Assembly: GCA_934667865.1 (NCBI GenBank)
Contig: CAKUMR010000104.1
Coordinates: 1 to 5,058, forward strand
DNA from: an uncultured Oscillospiraceae bacterium
Lineage (GTDB): Bacteria; Bacillota_A; Clostridia; Oscillospirales; Oscillospiraceae
Length of the DNA stretch: 5,058 nt
Direction of reading: 5' to 3'
Shown here: piece by piece, positions 4,889 to 5,058 of the stretch
Layout of the letters: each line of letters starts with the position of its first letter
How positions within the stretch are numbered: the first letter of the stretch is position 1
Made by a program: the position numbers and the translations under genes
The notes under the pieces: generated by a model
The model's input: only the letters and a program-made list of their open reading frames with translations
What the model was told of the DNA's origin: nothing
Databases searched by the model: none

Positions 4889-5058
4889 TCAAAGCACAAA
4901 GCCGCCGTTGACCGGCAGATTTTGTCCGGTGACAAAGGCTGCCTGCGCCAGATACAAGAGCGCCTGCGCAACGTCCTCCGGGCTGCCGTTGCGCTCCAGC
5001 GGCGTTTCCTCCGCGAGCGACGCCAGCGTTTCCTCACAGACGTTTTTGACCATATCCG
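4889..5058 (-). CDS. Short-chain dehydrogenase/reductase (FabG-like), C-terminal fragment cut by window
   Basis: Only the last 55 residues are visible. They carry the typical C-terminal signature of classical SDR enzymes: TPLERNGSPEDVAQALLYL followed by FVTGQNLPVNGGFVL, which matches the family pattern P-L-x-R-x-G-x-P-E-D-V-A ... F-V-T-G-Q-x-L-x-V-x-G-G. These segments form the substrate-lid helix and final strand of 3-oxoacyl-ACP reductase-like enzymes that use NAD(P)H. The Rossmann motif and the catalytic Ser-Tyr-Lys lie outside the window, so cofactor and substrate cannot be read. It shares strand with the replication operon, but about 186 bases and a promoter separate them, so a shared function is unlikely. 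Confidence 0.87.
   Translation of the reverse strand, partial: DMVKNVCEETLASLAEETPLERNGSPEDVAQALLYLAQAAFVTGQNLPVNGGFVL

Noticed and set aside
4699..5037. 112-codon minus-strand frame overlapping the SDR end and the intergenic region
   Set aside because: Its first half is out of frame with the clear SDR C-terminus, it is extremely Arg-rich, and it crosses the predicted promoter.

Overview
This 5.06-kb window looks like chromosomal DNA of a GC-rich Bacillota, most likely a gut-type clostridium of the Oscillospiraceae or a relative. Strong AGGAGG ribosome-binding sites, a DnaD-domain plus DnaI-type helicase-loader pair, an LtaS-type lipoteichoic acid synthase family protein, and GC-biased third codon positions that open long shadow frames on the other strand all point that way. 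The genus is inferred, not shown.

Layout: (1) 1-577, minus strand, a flavodoxin-fold NAD(P)H/FMN oxidoreductase with a compact iron-sulfur cysteine motif, cut at its C-terminus by the window edge. (2) 578-682, a short divergent control region with two sigma-A-type promoters placed back to back, their -35 hexamers touching inside the palindrome TCAATTGA. (3) 683-2488, plus strand, a membrane-anchored LTA synthase/sulfatase-fold enzyme with its catalytic residues intact. (4) 2484-2815, a gene-free interval of about 330 bp made almost entirely of inverted repeats. A 34-bp hairpin is present at both ends in identical copies, with imperfect terminal inverted repeats just inside, a nested GC-rich foldback, a 12-bp GC palindrome, an AT-rich 15-bp stem and a terminator-like hairpin. 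It resembles a MITE-like or REP-like mobile repeat, or a structured RNA, lodged between two convergent genes. (5) 2818-4702, minus strand, a two-gene replication operon: a DnaD-domain protein followed after one base by a DnaI/DnaC-type AAA+ helicase loader. An extended -10 promoter lies near 4783-4811. (6) 4889-5058, minus strand, the C-terminal end of a short-chain dehydrogenase/reductase (FabG-like).

The DnaD-domain protein and the loader very probably act together to load the replicative helicase. The LTA synthase-like gene appears to be a single-gene unit, facing the replication operon tail to tail. The flavoprotein and the SDR are ordinary metabolic neighbours with no evident link to the rest. 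The most unusual part of the window is the palindrome-rich element at 2484-2815.
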